Shown: one piece after another, positions 41,281-51,023 of the stretch
Layout: the number at the start of each line of letters is the position of its first letter
Numbering within the stretch: the stretch's first letter is position 1
Assembly (NCBI GenBank): GCA_963699055.1
Contig: CAVOTA010000002.1
Location: 434,001 to 498,000 of the forward strand
Length of the DNA stretch: 64,000 nt
Direction of reading: 5' to 3'
Origin: Bog-756 sp963699055
GTDB taxonomy: Bacteria > Actinomycetota > Acidimicrobiia > Acidimicrobiales > RAAP-2
Position numbers and translations under genes: made by a program
Notes under the pieces: generated by a model
What the model saw: only the letters and a program-made list of their open reading frames with translations
What the model was told of the DNA's origin: nothing
Database searches by the model: none

Positions 41281-42306
41281 ATGCGAATCGGACTCATCGC
41301 CCCGCCGTGGACCCCCATCCCCCCGCAGCTCTACGGCGGGATCGAGTTGGTCGTCGACCAGCTGGCACGGGGTCTGCAGGATGCCGGGCACGACGTGCTG
41401 CTGTACACGACGGGCGACTCCACGTGCCCGGTCCCCCGCCAGTGGGTCCTGCCCGTGGCCGAGGGGCAGCGCATCGGTATGGCCGTGCCCGAGCTGCGCC
41501 ACGTGATCCACGCCTACGAGGCCGTCAAGGAGTGCGACGTCGTCCACGACCACACGATCATGGGGCCGTTCCATTCCGAGCACTACCCCGGCCTGCCCGT
41601 CGCCACCACGATCCACGGGCCGTTCAACGTGGAGCTGACCGACCTCTACCGGGTGACCGCCGACCGGGTCCCGTTGGTCGCCATCTCCCACGCCCAGCAC
41701 CGCGCCGCGCCGCAGATCCCGGTGGCGCGGGTCATCCACCACGGCGTCGACGCCTCCCAGTTCCCGGTGGGGGCCGGCACCGGCGACGACGACGGGCCCT
41801 ACGTCCTGTTCCTCGGCCGGATGGCGGACGACAAGGGCTGTCACCGGGCGATCCGGGTGGCGCGGGAGGCCGGCATCCGGATCCTGATGGCCGCCAAGAT
41901 GCGCGAGGCGTGGGAGCGGGAGTACTTCGCCGAATTCGTCGAGCCCCTGCTGGGCGACGACGCCGTCTACCTCGGCGAGGTCTCCCACGAGCGCAAGCTC
42001 GAGCTCCTCGCCGGCGCCTCGGCCCTCCTGTTCCCGATCCGGTGGAACGAGCCGTTCGGCATGGTCATGATCGAGGCCATGGCGTGCGGCACACCGGTGC
42101 TGGCCTTCCCCGAAGGTGCGGCACCCGAGGTGGTGACCGACGGCGTGACCGGGTTCCTGTGCGAGGACGAGGCGGCCATGATCGAGGCGATCGGTAGGCT
42201 GGACCAGCTCAAGCGCGAGGACTGCCGCACGGCCGTGGAGGGGTACTTCTCGACCCATCGGATGGTGGCCGAGCACATCGAGCTGTTCGAGTCGATGCTG
42301 GCCTGA
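41281..42306 (+). CDS. GT4-family glycosyltransferase
   Basis: 341 residues. The N-terminal MRIGLIAPPWTPIPPQLYGG followed by IELVVDQLARGL is the GT-B opening; TTIHGPF and AISHAQ follow. The C-terminal donor site reads LFLGRMADDKGCHRAI and RWNEPFGMVMIEAMACGTPV, with the GT4 E-x7-E motif at EPFGMVMIE. It would transfer a sugar from a nucleotide donor onto a lipid or glycan. No glycan cluster surrounds it. Confidence 0.92.
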   Translation: MRIGLIAPPWTPIPPQLYGGIELVVDQLARGLQDAGHDVLLYTTGDSTCPVPRQWVLPVAEGQRIGMAVPELRHVIHAYEAVKECDVVHDHTIMGPFHSEHYPGLPVATTIHGPFNVELTDLYRVTADRVPLVAISHAQHRAAPQIPVARVIHHGVDASQFPVGAGTGDDDGPYVLFLGRMADDKGCHRAIRVAREAGIRILMAAKMREAWEREYFAEFVEPLLGDDAVYLGEVSHERKLELLAGASALLFPIRWNEPFGMVMIEAMACGTPVLAFPEGAAPEVVTDGVTGFLCEDEAAMIEAIGRLDQLKREDCRTAVEGYFSTHRMVAEHIELFESMLA

Positions 42307-42350
42307 CCCGGACCGCCCGTGGCCCGGTCACGTCCCGGCGGTCCCGCCCG

Positions 42351-42554
42351 TCAGGACGACTTCGAGCGCCCGGCCAGGAACCGTACGGCCACCACGATCA
42401 GCACCACCACGACCGCCACCTTGGCCAGGGTCCACACCAGGCCGAAGATGAGGTGCACCAGTCCGAGCAGGAACCAGCCCACCACCAGGACGGCGACCAC
42501 GATGAGGACGACCTCGGTGGTCGAGAGACCCGATCCCTTGTCGTCGTCGGCCAT
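42351..42554 (-). CDS. Small membrane protein
   Basis: 67 residues from ATG 42554. An acidic N-terminus (MADDDKGSGL) is followed by two hydrophobic helices (VVLIVVAVLVVGWFLLGLVH and VWTLAKVAVVVVLIVVAVRF) and a basic end. This resembles small DUF5670-like or hydrophobic-hairpin proteins; function unknown. Divergent from the GlnD-like gene, 60 bp apart. Confidence 0.7.
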   Translation of the reverse strand: MADDDKGSGLSTTEVVLIVVAVLVVGWFLLGLVHLIFGLVWTLAKVAVVVVLIVVAVRFLAGRSKSS

Positions 42555-42614
42555 GCGCCCAGCGTAACCCTGGTGCAGCCCGAACGGGCCGCAGGCCGGT
42601 GGTACGGTCCCCCG

Positions 42615-44966
42615 ATGGGCCTGCGGATACGGCGTCAGGAGCTCATCGACCGGACGGACCTGCAGGGCGACGCCTTCTGCCGGGCGTACTCGGCTGCGGC
42701 CGACGAGTGGCTCACCGGACTGTTCGAGCAGGCGTCCGGGGGCGATCCCCGGGGCATGGCGCTGGTGGCCGTGGGCGGCTACGGGCGCGGTGAGCTCTGC
42801 CCCTTCAGCGACCTCGACGTGGTCCTGGTCCACAAGGGCCGCAAGGACGTGTCGGCCGCCGCCGACCGCATCTGGTACCCGGTGTGGGACGAAGGGATCG
42901 CGCTCGACCACAGCGTGCGCCGGCCCTCCGAAGCCCTCGACATGGCGGCCGAGGACCTCCGCGTGGCGCTCGGCCTGCTCGACGGCCGGGTCATCTGCGG
43001 CGAGCAGAAGGTGGCCGAGCCGGTGCTCGAAGGGGCCCGCGAGCGCTGGGTCCGCCAGAAGCCGCCGTGGCTCGGCGTGCTGGCCGACAAGGTGGCCGAG
43101 CGCCACGCGACCTCCGGTGATGTCGGATTCCTGCTCGAGCCGGACCTGAAGGAGTCCCACGGCGGCCTCCGCGACATCGCCGCCCTCCTCGCCATGATGG
43201 AGGCGGTCCCCGTGCTGGCCGACTACGTCGACACCGTCGCCATCGAGGCCGCCCGGTCCGTACTGACGGCGGCCCGGGTGGAGCTGCACCGCCGGGCGGG
43301 ACGGGAACTCAACAAGCTCCTGCTCCAGGAGCAGGAGCAGGTGGCCACGGCCATGGGCCTGGCCGACGCCGACGCACTCATGCACGCCGTGGCGACGGCC
43401 GGCCGCACCGTCGCCTGGGAGGGCGACGACGCGTGGCGCCGGCGCAACGCCTGGACCCGGGCGCAGTCCGCGCGCGGCGGCCGGCGCCGGACCCGCGACA
43501 CCGCGCCGGTCGTGTCCGCCGTCGCCGGGCAGCCCGGCGTCGGCTACACGGAGGACGAAGTGGTGCTGACCGAGGGGGCCGACGCCGCCGGCGATCCCTA
43601 CCTGGCCCTGCGTCTGGCCGGGGTGGCCGCCGACCGGAACCTGCCCATCTCCCGCGACGCCCTCAACCTGCTCGGGCGTCGGGCGCCGGCGCCGCCCGTC
43701 CCGTGGCCCGACGACCTGCGGGGCGTCCTGGTCGACCTGCTGGCGGACGGACCGTCGGCCATCCCCGCGCTCGAGGCCCTGGACCAGCGTCAGCTGCTGG
43801 AACGGTACGTCCCCGAGTGGGGCTCGGTGCGCAACAAGCCCCAGCGCAACCCGTACCACCGGTTCACCGTGGACCGGCACCTCCTCGAGGCCACGGCCAA
43901 CGCCGCCACCATGACCCACCGGGTGGCCCGTCCCGACCTGCTGCTGCTCGGGACCCTCCTCCACGACATCGGCAAGGGGTTCCCGGGGGACCACACCGAC
44001 GTGGGCATGGTGGTCGGGGCCGACATCGCCACCCGGATGGGCCTGCCGCCCGAGGACGTCACCGCCATCGTGACCATGATCCGCCTCCACCTCCTGCTGC
44101 CCGACACGGCCACCCGGCGCGACCTCGACGACCCGGCCACCGCCCAGCGCGTGGCCGACGAGGTCGGTGACCGGGGAACGCTCGAACTGCTGGCGGCCAT
44201 GGTCGAGGCCGACAGCCTGGCCACCGGCCCGTCGGCGTGGGGCGGCTGGAAGGCCGGACTGGTGGCCGACCTCGTGGAGCGGACCAACCAGCTGCTGGCC
44301 GGTGAGCCGGCCCCGCCACCGACCCCGCTGATCGACGACGAACTCGAGATCGTGATGGACACGGTCCGGACCCACGGTGTCCCCGCCCTGTCGGTCGAGC
44401 CACCGAGGGTGACCGTCGTGGCCCCGGACCGCTCCGGCCTGCTCGCCGAGGTGACCGGGGTCCTGGCCCTGCACGGGCTCAACGTGCGCTCGGCCGTGGC
44501 CGCCGGTTCCCACGGGGTGGCGGTCGAGGTCTTCACCGTGGACCCGGAGCGGGGTCGCTGGCCCGCCTCCGCCAAGCTCTCCAACGACCTCGCCGGGGTG
44601 ATGGACGGCACCCTGGCGGTCGACGAGCAGCTGGCGGCCCGGGCCCACACCTACCGGAACGCCCAGCGACCCCAGGTCGCCCAGCTGGTCTCCACCCAGG
44701 TCACGGTGGACAACAACGCCTCCGACGCCGCCACCGTCGTCGAGGTGCGGGCCGAGGACGTGGTCGGACAGCTCCACCGCATCACCCGCGCCCTCGTCGA
44801 GTGTCACCTCGACGTCACCTCGGCCAAGGTCTCCACGTTCGGCTCGGCCGTGGTCGACGCCTTCTACGTGCGGGGCCCCGACGGCCGCAAGCTCACCGAC
44901 CCGGCCCAGATCGCCGCCGTCGAACGGGCCGTGCACGAAGGGGTGGCCGCCGGACCCCGCGACTGA
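42615..44966 (+). CDS. glnD: GlnD-like [protein-PII] nucleotidyltransferase
   Basis: 783 residues. The nucleotidyltransferase motif GGYGRGELCPFSDLD (residues 54-68, Asp66/Asp68), the GlnD linker, the HD phosphohydrolase motif LLHDIGKGFPGDH and two C-terminal ACT domains (VTVVAPDRSGLLAEVTG; VEVRAEDVVGQLHRITRAL) are in the normal GlnD order. Such enzymes add and remove UMP or, in actinobacteria, AMP on the PII protein in response to glutamine. The expected amtB-glnK neighbours are absent here, so the symbol rests on domain architecture. Confidence 0.88.
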   Translation: MGLRIRRQELIDRTDLQGDAFCRAYSAAADEWLTGLFEQASGGDPRGMALVAVGGYGRGELCPFSDLDVVLVHKGRKDVSAAADRIWYPVWDEGIALDHSVRRPSEALDMAAEDLRVALGLLDGRVICGEQKVAEPVLEGARERWVRQKPPWLGVLADKVAERHATSGDVGFLLEPDLKESHGGLRDIAALLAMMEAVPVLADYVDTVAIEAARSVLTAARVELHRRAGRELNKLLLQEQEQVATAMGLADADALMHAVATAGRTVAWEGDDAWRRRNAWTRAQSARGGRRRTRDTAPVVSAVAGQPGVGYTEDEVVLTEGADAAGDPYLALRLAGVAADRNLPISRDALNLLGRRAPAPPVPWPDDLRGVLVDLLADGPSAIPALEALDQRQLLERYVPEWGSVRNKPQRNPYHRFTVDRHLLEATANAATMTHRVARPDLLLLGTLLHDIGKGFPGDHTDVGMVVGADIATRMGLPPEDVTAIVTMIRLHLLLPDTATRRDLDDPATAQRVADEVGDRGTLELLAAMVEADSLATGPSAWGGWKAGLVADLVERTNQLLAGEPAPPPTPLIDDELEIVMDTVRTHGVPALSVEPPRVTVVAPDRSGLLAEVTGVLALHGLNVRSAVAAGSHGVAVEVFTVDPERGRWPASAKLSNDLAGVMDGTLAVDEQLAARAHTYRNAQRPQVAQLVSTQVTVDNNASDAATVVEVRAEDVVGQLHRITRALVECHLDVTSAKVSTFGSAVVDAFYVRGPDGRKLTDPAQIAAVERAVHEGVAAGPRD

Positions 44967-45090
44967 CGGCCCGGCCCCCGGGGGTCGTCCAGGCGGGCGG
45001 CCCGGCCGGGGACGGTTGCACCCCGGTTGCGGGCGGCCCGGCGGCACCGGGGACGTCGGACCGACTGGTAGGTTTGGGGCGGATCCCGTC

Positions 45091-46245
45091 ATGCCTGCCG
45101 CCCACGCACACGCCAAGAAGGCCAGTCATCCCGCCCGTCGGCGCATCGGGCTGTTCCTCGGCGTCCTCGTCGTCGTGGCCGGCGTGGGTGCCGCCGTCGT
45201 GGTCCGGTCGACCGGCGGTCGGGTGTCGGCCACCCCCACCACGGCGACGCCCGCCCACGAACTGTCCAACCGACCCCTCGACATCGCCTCGGTGTCGCCC
45301 GTCGACGGTGCCACCGGCGTACCGTCCGACGCCACGGTCACCGTGCGGTTCTCGGAGCCGCTGTCCGCCGGGACGCCGTTGCCGACGCTCACTCCGCCGG
45401 TGGCGGGCACCTGGCAGCACCTGACCCCGACCACCCTGGCCTTCGATGCCTCGGCGCCCCTCGTGCCCTCCTCCACCGAGACCCTCACCGTCCCCGCCGG
45501 CGCGGGCGGGGTGGTCAGTGCCGGGGGCGTCGCCCTGGGCCAGGGGGCGACCGTCCACTTCACGGTGGCGACCGGTTCCACCCTCCGCCTCCAGCAGCTG
45601 CTCGCCCAGCTGGGGTACCTGCCCGTGGCCTTCACCCCATCGGGGCCCCTCGCCGCACCCCAGGAGCTGGCCCAGCCGCAGGAGGGCACCTTCGGCTGGC
45701 GCTTCACCGAGCCTGCCGCCCTCGAGTCGCTGTGGACCCCGGGTACCGGCAACGTCCTCACCAAGGGTGCGGTGATGACCTTCGAGAACGACCACGGCAT
45801 GACCACCGACGGCGAGGCCGGACCGGCCGTGTGGACCGCGCTGCTGGCCGACGCGGCCGCCGGAAAGGTCGACGGCTCCGCCTACAACTACGTCTACGTC
45901 AACAAGACGCTCCCCGAGCGGGCCACCGTGTACTCCAACGGCAACGAGGTCTACTCGTCGTTGGCCAACACCGGGGTCGCCGGGGCCGAGACGGCGTCGG
46001 GCACCTTCCCCGTCTTCGAGCACCTGACGGTGACCACCATGTCGGGCACGAACCCTGACGGCACGAAGTACCACGACCCGGGCATCCCGTGGGTCAGCTA
46101 CTTCAACGGCGGCGACGCCCTCCACGGCTACGTCCGGGGGAGCTACGGCTTCCCGCAGAGCGACGGCTGCGTGGAGATGCCCCCGGCGAACGCCGCGGTC
46201 GTCTATCCGTACACGCCGATCGGCACCCTCGTCACCGTCGCGTAG
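45091..46245 (+). CDS. Membrane-anchored L,D-transpeptidase (YkuD) with Ig-like domain
   Basis: 384 residues from ATG 45091. One N-terminal membrane anchor (IGLFLGVLVVVAGVGAAVVV) is followed by a bacterial Ig-like domain (IASVSPVDGATGVPSDATVT), a peptidoglycan-binding-like stretch, then a YkuD domain with the catalytic HGYVRGSYGFPQSDGCVEMP block (His and Cys). It makes 3-3 peptidoglycan cross-links or attaches proteins outside the membrane. The Ig plus YkuD order resembles mycobacterial Ldt enzymes. Confidence 0.9.
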   Translation: MPAAHAHAKKASHPARRRIGLFLGVLVVVAGVGAAVVVRSTGGRVSATPTTATPAHELSNRPLDIASVSPVDGATGVPSDATVTVRFSEPLSAGTPLPTLTPPVAGTWQHLTPTTLAFDASAPLVPSSTETLTVPAGAGGVVSAGGVALGQGATVHFTVATGSTLRLQQLLAQLGYLPVAFTPSGPLAAPQELAQPQEGTFGWRFTEPAALESLWTPGTGNVLTKGAVMTFENDHGMTTDGEAGPAVWTALLADAAAGKVDGSAYNYVYVNKTLPERATVYSNGNEVYSSLANTGVAGAETASGTFPVFEHLTVTTMSGTNPDGTKYHDPGIPWVSYFNGGDALHGYVRGSYGFPQSDGCVEMPPANAAVVYPYTPIGTLVTVA

Positions 46246-46254
46246 CCGACGCCC

Positions 46255-47079
46255 TCAGCGGGCCGAGGGGAAGTCGGGCCGTCGCCGCTCCCGGACCGCA
46301 CGGATCCCCTCGGGAGCGTCGGGGCCGAGGAAGCCCAGCATCTCGAGGGCCAGGGACTCGCCGAACACCGGGGCCGCCTGCAGCATCCACTGGTTCATGA
46401 CCCGCTTGGTCCACTGCACCGCCGTGCGGCTGCCCGCCGCCAGTCGCTCGGCGATGGCCAGTGCTTCGGGCACCACCCGGTCGTCGGCCACGCACCGGGT
46501 CACCAGTCCGATCCGCTCCGCCTCGGGCCCGTCCACGAAGTCGGCGGTCATCAGGTAGTACTTGGCCCGGGCCATCCCGCACAGGAGCGGCCAGAGCAGG
46601 GCGGCGTGGTCGCCCGCCGCCACGCCCAGCCGGGCGTGTCCGTCGGACAGTCGGGCGGTCTCCCCCATCACGCTGACATCGGCCAGCAGGGCGACCGCCA
46701 GTCCGGCGCCGACGGCCACGCCGTTGATCGCCGACACGATCGGCTTCACCGACGTGAGCATCTCGTCCACCACGGCCTTGGCGTCACGCCACTGCTCGAG
46801 GGTCGCGCCGTAGTCGGTGGTCATCCGCTCGACCATGGCGAGGTCGCCCCCGGCGGAAAAGGCGGTGCCCGATCCGGTGACCACCGACACGGCCACCGAG
46901 TCGTCGGCGTCCACGACGCGCCACACCTCGGAGAACTCGCGGTGCAGCCGCTCGTTGGCGGCGTTCAGCACCTCGGGACGGTCGATGGTGATCAGGAGGA
47001 CGTGCGGCGACGGGCGTCCGAACCGGAGGTGGACGAAGTCGTCGTAGGAGGCGAAGGTGGCGGGCAGGTCGTCGGTCAT
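46255..47079 (-). CDS. Enoyl-CoA hydratase/isomerase (crotonase) family protein
   Basis: 274 residues from ATG 47079; an earlier in-frame start at 47187 would overlap the divergent acyltransferase start. Crotonase landmarks are IDRPEVLNAANERLHREF, the first oxyanion segment TAFSAGGDLAMV, and INGVAVGAGLAVALLADVSV. The second catalytic Glu of classic hydratases is replaced (LGVAAGDHAALLWP), so the reaction may differ from enoyl-CoA hydration. Substrate unknown; no beta-oxidation partners adjacent. Confidence 0.88.
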   Translation of the reverse strand: MTDDLPATFASYDDFVHLRFGRPSPHVLLITIDRPEVLNAANERLHREFSEVWRVVDADDSVAVSVVTGSGTAFSAGGDLAMVERMTTDYGATLEQWRDAKAVVDEMLTSVKPIVSAINGVAVGAGLAVALLADVSVMGETARLSDGHARLGVAAGDHAALLWPLLCGMARAKYYLMTADFVDGPEAERIGLVTRCVADDRVVPEALAIAERLAAGSRTAVQWTKRVMNQWMLQAAPVFGESLALEMLGFLGPDAPEGIRAVRERRRPDFPSAR

Positions 47080-47173
47080 GGGTGCATCATGGCCGACCAC
47101 CGGTGCCCCGCACACCCCGTCAGCCGCCCACCGACCGGGGGCGGCCCCGTCGGGGACGGCCACCCGGCCTACG

Positions 47174-49402
47174 ATGACCCGGTGCACGGACGAGTCGTCC
47201 CATGACGGTCCGGACCCCGACGGTCGCGGCGGGTCGCCGCAGGCGTCCGTGACCGACGCCGCACATCACGCCGCCTCCCACGCCGTCCACGAGGCCCGGC
47301 GCACGTCGGCCACCGGCCGGGAACGGGTGGTGGCCCTCGACGGGCTGCGGGCCTTCGCCCTCCTCATCATCATGGGCTACCACTTCGGGGTGGCCCACTT
47401 CGGGGGCGGCTTCTTCAGCCTGGACATCTTCTACGTCCTCTCCGGCTACCTGATCACCGGGCTGTTGCTGGGCGAGTGGGCCCGGTCGGCCCGGATCCGG
47501 CTCGGGGCCTTCTGGGCCCGGCGGGCCCGGCGCCTGCTGCCCGCCCTGTGCGTGGTGCTGGTGGTGGTGACCCTGGTGGTGCGCTTCACCTACCCCGCCG
47601 GCCTCTACCCCGACCTGCGCATGGCCGACCTCTCGGCCCTGTTCTACTTCTCCAACTGGTGGCAGATCGCCGCCTCGGGCAACTACTTCGTGGCCACCGG
47701 GGCGGTCTCCCCCCTCACCCACACCTGGTCGCTGGCCGTGGAGGAGCAGTTCTACCTGGTGTGGCCCCTGGTGGTGCTGGCCGTGCTGCACGTGGCCCGT
47801 CGGTCGGGCCGCCGGGGCGGTGCGGCGGGTGGCGCCGGGGCCGGGTCGGCGGAGGTGCACGGTGGTGCCGGGGACGGCAGCGGGGACGGTGTGCGCCGCC
47901 CCGACCGGGGGGTGGAGGCGCTGCTGGCCGTGTCGGTCGTGGGCGTGGTCGCCTCGGCCACGGAGATGGCCTGGCTCTACCACCCCGGGGCCGACATCAC
48001 CCGCCTCTACTTCGGCACCGACACCCACGCCCAGTCGATCCTGGTGGGTTCGGTGCTGGCCTGCGTGCTCACCCTGGTCCAGCGCCACCGGGGCCTGGCC
48101 GGCATGGCCCCGGTGGCCGGGTCCCGTGGCGCCAGGGTGGGCCTGAGCGTCCTCGGTCTGGCCGGGGTGGCGGGCACCCTCACCTTGACCGCCACCTTGT
48201 CGGGCACCAGCGCCCTCGCCTACCGGGGCGGCTTCCTCCTGTCGGCCCTGTCGGCCGCCGCCATCGTCACCGGGGCGGTGTGCGTGGCCGGTGGCCCCCT
48301 GGCCCTTGTGCTGTCGGTGCGGCCCATGGTGTGGATGGGCACCGTCTCCTACGGCGCCTACCTGTGGCACTTCCCCGTCTTCATCGAGCTCGACTCGGCC
48401 CGCACCGGCCTCGGCGGGTTCGGCCTGCTGGCCGTGCGGGTGGTTGCCACCTTCGTGCTGGCCGCCGCCAGCTACTACCTGGTGGAGCGCCCGGTCATGG
48501 AGGGCACCTTCTGGCGCCGGCTGACCGCCCTCGCCCCCGCAGCCGTCGCCCTGGCCGCCACCGTGGTGGTGGTGGTGGCCGGCACCGCCGTCCCCGCCCT
48601 GGCGGCGGTGCCCGTGCACACCTTTCCGGCCGCTGCGTCCGACGTCCCGCCGCCCGAGGTGGTGGTCCTCGGCGACAGTACGGCACTGACCCTCGGCTTC
48701 GCCCTGCAGGCAACGGCGCCCCGGGGGACGACGGTGGTCGACGGCGGCCTGTACGGCTGCGGCCTGGCCGTCGGCTCGTGGGTCTCCGACGACCCGCCGG
48801 TCCAGCAGCTGGCCATGTTCCCGGCCTGCAACGAGGCCACCCCGCCGAGCGGCCGGTGGCCGGCCCTCGACGCCGCCGCCGTCGCCCGGACCCACCCGGG
48901 GGACGTCGTGCTGTTCGTGGCCGGCACGTGGGAGGTCCAGGACATGGAGCGGACCGGGCGGTGGACGGACATCATGCAGCCGTCGTTCCAGCGCTACGAG
49001 CTGGCCCAGCTCCACCGGTTGATCGGGATCGCCTCCGCCCACGGGGCGCGGGTGGAGCTGGCCACCATGCCGGCGATGGGCGCGGCCGAATCGTCACCCG
49101 AGGCGTCGCGGGCCGACGACCCCCGCCGGCGCCTCGTCTACGACGGCCTGCTGGAGCGGGCGGCCGCCGGATCCGCCGGACGGGTGGCGATCGTCGACTA
49201 CGGCCGGGTGCTGAGCCCGGACGGCCGGTTCCACGAGTTCCTCGACGGGGTGCAGGTGCGCTCCGCCGACGGGATCCACACGCCCGCCTACGCCCCGGGC
49301 AACGCCTTCGCCGGCAATGCCACCGAGCCGGTGGCCCACGCCTTCTACGACTGGCTGTCACCCCGGCTGTGGCCGCTGATCGTGGCCACCGACCGCGCCT
49401 GA
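47174..49402 (+). CDS. OafA/YrhL-type O-acyltransferase with C-terminal SGNH domain
   Basis: 742 residues from ATG 47174 (GTG 47249 is an alternative). The acyltransferase-3 domain has VVALDGLRAFALLIIMGYHF with its active His, SGYLITGLLL, and HTWSLAVEEQFYLVWPL. A Gly/Ala-rich cytoplasmic loop of ~40 residues (GRRGGAAGGAGAGSAEVHGG) interrupts the membrane bundle. The C-terminal domain has the SGNH blocks VVVLGDSTALTLG and DGIHTPAYA. Such proteins transfer acetyl or other acyl groups to surface glycans, peptidoglycan or lipids. Confidence 0.92.
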   Translation: MTRCTDESSHDGPDPDGRGGSPQASVTDAAHHAASHAVHEARRTSATGRERVVALDGLRAFALLIIMGYHFGVAHFGGGFFSLDIFYVLSGYLITGLLLGEWARSARIRLGAFWARRARRLLPALCVVLVVVTLVVRFTYPAGLYPDLRMADLSALFYFSNWWQIAASGNYFVATGAVSPLTHTWSLAVEEQFYLVWPLVVLAVLHVARRSGRRGGAAGGAGAGSAEVHGGAGDGSGDGVRRPDRGVEALLAVSVVGVVASATEMAWLYHPGADITRLYFGTDTHAQSILVGSVLACVLTLVQRHRGLAGMAPVAGSRGARVGLSVLGLAGVAGTLTLTATLSGTSALAYRGGFLLSALSAAAIVTGAVCVAGGPLALVLSVRPMVWMGTVSYGAYLWHFPVFIELDSARTGLGGFGLLAVRVVATFVLAAASYYLVERPVMEGTFWRRLTALAPAAVALAATVVVVVAGTAVPALAAVPVHTFPAAASDVPPPEVVVLGDSTALTLGFALQATAPRGTTVVDGGLYGCGLAVGSWVSDDPPVQQLAMFPACNEATPPSGRWPALDAAAVARTHPGDVVLFVAGTWEVQDMERTGRWTDIMQPSFQRYELAQLHRLIGIASAHGARVELATMPAMGAAESSPEASRADDPRRRLVYDGLLERAAAGSAGRVAIVDYGRVLSPDGRFHEFLDGVQVRSADGIHTPAYAPGNAFAGNATEPVAHAFYDWLSPRLWPLIVATDRA

Positions 49403-49403
49403 C

Positions 49404-50402
49404 TCAGGTGCCGAGCAGCGGGTGCGACAGGCCGAGCTCGGCCAGCGTCCGGCCGGGCTGGCGGGGCTCGACCAGGGTCGGGTCGGCACCCTCGACCCGG
49501 AACACGTAGAGGTTCCAGAACGGCGCGAGGTCGGCCGGTCCGATGTCGGCGTACAGGCGCTCCTCCACGTCGACGCACCGGGTGAGTCCGGCGTCGGCGA
49601 ACCGCTCCGTCCACCACTCGAAGCTGGCGATGCACAGGTGCCCCTCCACCAGCCCGCCGTCGGCGTCGACGGCCAGGTCGGGCTCGGGCACCGGGCCCCG
49701 GTAGTCGGGGCCGAGCCCGTTGTAGTGGTCCACCCGCCCGGGGCGGACCTTGCCCTCGAAGTGGCCGTCGGGCCCGGACCGGTTGGGCCCGAACGACGGG
49801 ATCGTGGCGTAGAGGTAGCCGCCGCAGACCCGGGCCAGCTCGGCCAGGGCGTCCGGCACCCGGTCCGGCGGCAGGTGCTCGAGGATCTCGAGGGTGGTGA
49901 CGAGCTCGAAGGAGCCGTCCGCCCACGGGAGTCCGGCGAACAGGTTGGCCACCCGGACGTGGCCCACCGCTCCGGGGCTGGCGTGGTCGATGGCGAACTC
50001 GCTCAGGTCGCACCCCTGGGCGTCGATCCCCCGTTCGCGGAGCACCTCCACCAGGTAGCCGGTGGCGCAGCCCACGTCGAGGGCGGTCGCCACCGTGAAG
50101 TTCCGCCACAGCAGCCACCCGGCGATGTCGGCGTTCGAGGCGATCCGGTCGTAGCGGGCGTAGCCCGACCGGCCCTGACGGTCGCCACCGGCGTCGCGGC
50201 CCTCGCCGAAGTAGGCGCCCCCGTAGGCGTCGGGCACGCCCGCACGGCGCGCCTCGGCCAGGGCCGTCGCCCGTTCGGCCGCCGCCGTGAGCTCGGCACC
50301 GCCCCGGGCCACCAGGGCGCGCAGACGATCGTTTCCGGCGGCCAGGTCGACCAGCGCCCGACGCACCCGCTCGGCCGTCGACCGCACGACCGGGGCGGTC
50401 AC
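49404..50402 (-). CDS. Class I SAM-dependent methyltransferase
   Basis: 332 residues; GTG 50402 overlaps the rdgB stop (GTGA). SAM motif I is TALDVGCATGYLVEVL, followed by GCDLSEFAIDHA and a LVTTLEILEHLPPDRV block. The N-terminal ~75 residues form an Ala-rich helical segment. Substrate unknown. Coupling to rdgB may simply reflect operon packing. Confidence 0.88.
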   Translation of the reverse strand: MTAPVVRSTAERVRRALVDLAAGNDRLRALVARGGAELTAAAERATALAEARRAGVPDAYGGAYFGEGRDAGGDRQGRSGYARYDRIASNADIAGWLLWRNFTVATALDVGCATGYLVEVLRERGIDAQGCDLSEFAIDHASPGAVGHVRVANLFAGLPWADGSFELVTTLEILEHLPPDRVPDALAELARVCGGYLYATIPSFGPNRSGPDGHFEGKVRPGRVDHYNGLGPDYRGPVPEPDLAVDADGGLVEGHLCIASFEWWTERFADAGLTRCVDVEERLYADIGPADLAPFWNLYVFRVEGADPTLVEPRQPGRTLAELGLSHPLLGT

Positions 50403-51010
50403 GCCTCTCCCCCGTCGAGTCGGGCGGCCAGCGCCCGGAAGGCCCGGCCCCGGTGCGAGACGGCATGCTTTTCCGCCGCCGTCATCTGGGCGAAGGTCCG
50501 CCCGTCGTAGCCGTCCGGTGCGAAGATCGGGTCGTACCCGAACCCGCCGTCACCACGGGCCTCGGCGGTGATGGTGCCGGCGACCTCGCCCTCCACCCAC
50601 AGCTCGGTCCCGTCGGGATAGGCCACGAAGGCGACACTGCGGAACCGGGCCCGTCGGTCCTCCGGCGCCGTGGCACCCACCCGGTCGAGCTCGGCGAGCA
50701 TCTTGGCCACGTTCTCGGCGTAGGAGGCACCCTCGCGGGCGTACCGTGCCGAGTAGACGCCGGGGGCGCCCCCCAGCGCCTCCACCTCGAGGCCGGTGTC
50801 GTCGGCCACGGCGGCACTGCCGGTGGCGTCGCACAGCGCCCGCGCCTTCAGCCGGGCGTTGGCCTCGAGCGTGTTCCCGGTCTCCTCGACGTCGGGGACG
50901 TCGACCGGACGCGGCAGGAGCGTCAGGTCGGCGACGGTGCCGAGGATCTCGGCGATCTCGGCGGCCTTGTCGACGTTGGCACTGGCGATGACCAGGGTGC
51001 GCCCGGACAC
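50399..51010 (-). CDS. rdgB: RdgB/HAM1 non-canonical purine NTP pyrophosphatase
   Basis: 203 residues from a GTG start. The opening TLVIASANVDKAAEIAEIL and the blocks TGNTLEANARLKARALCDAT, VADDTGLEVEALGGAPGVYS and GGFGYDPIF are all conserved in Ham1/RdgB. It hydrolyses ITP, dITP and XTP to monophosphates, keeping them out of nucleic acids. Located 13 bp after rph, as in mycobacteria (Rv1340-Rv1341). Confidence 0.96.
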   Translation of the reverse strand: MSGRTLVIASANVDKAAEIAEILGTVADLTLLPRPVDVPDVEETGNTLEANARLKARALCDATGSAAVADDTGLEVEALGGAPGVYSARYAREGASYAENVAKMLAELDRVGATAPEDRRARFRSVAFVAYPDGTELWVEGEVAGTITAEARGDGGFGYDPIFAPDGYDGRTFAQMTAAEKHAVSHRGRAFRALAARLDGGEA

Positions 51011-51023
51011 GGTCGGCCCCCGG

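Noticed and set aside
42351..45116. A 921-codon minus-strand frame across the GlnD-like gene
   Set aside because: Only its last 67 codons are a plausible protein; the rest is antisense to a clear GlnD-type gene.
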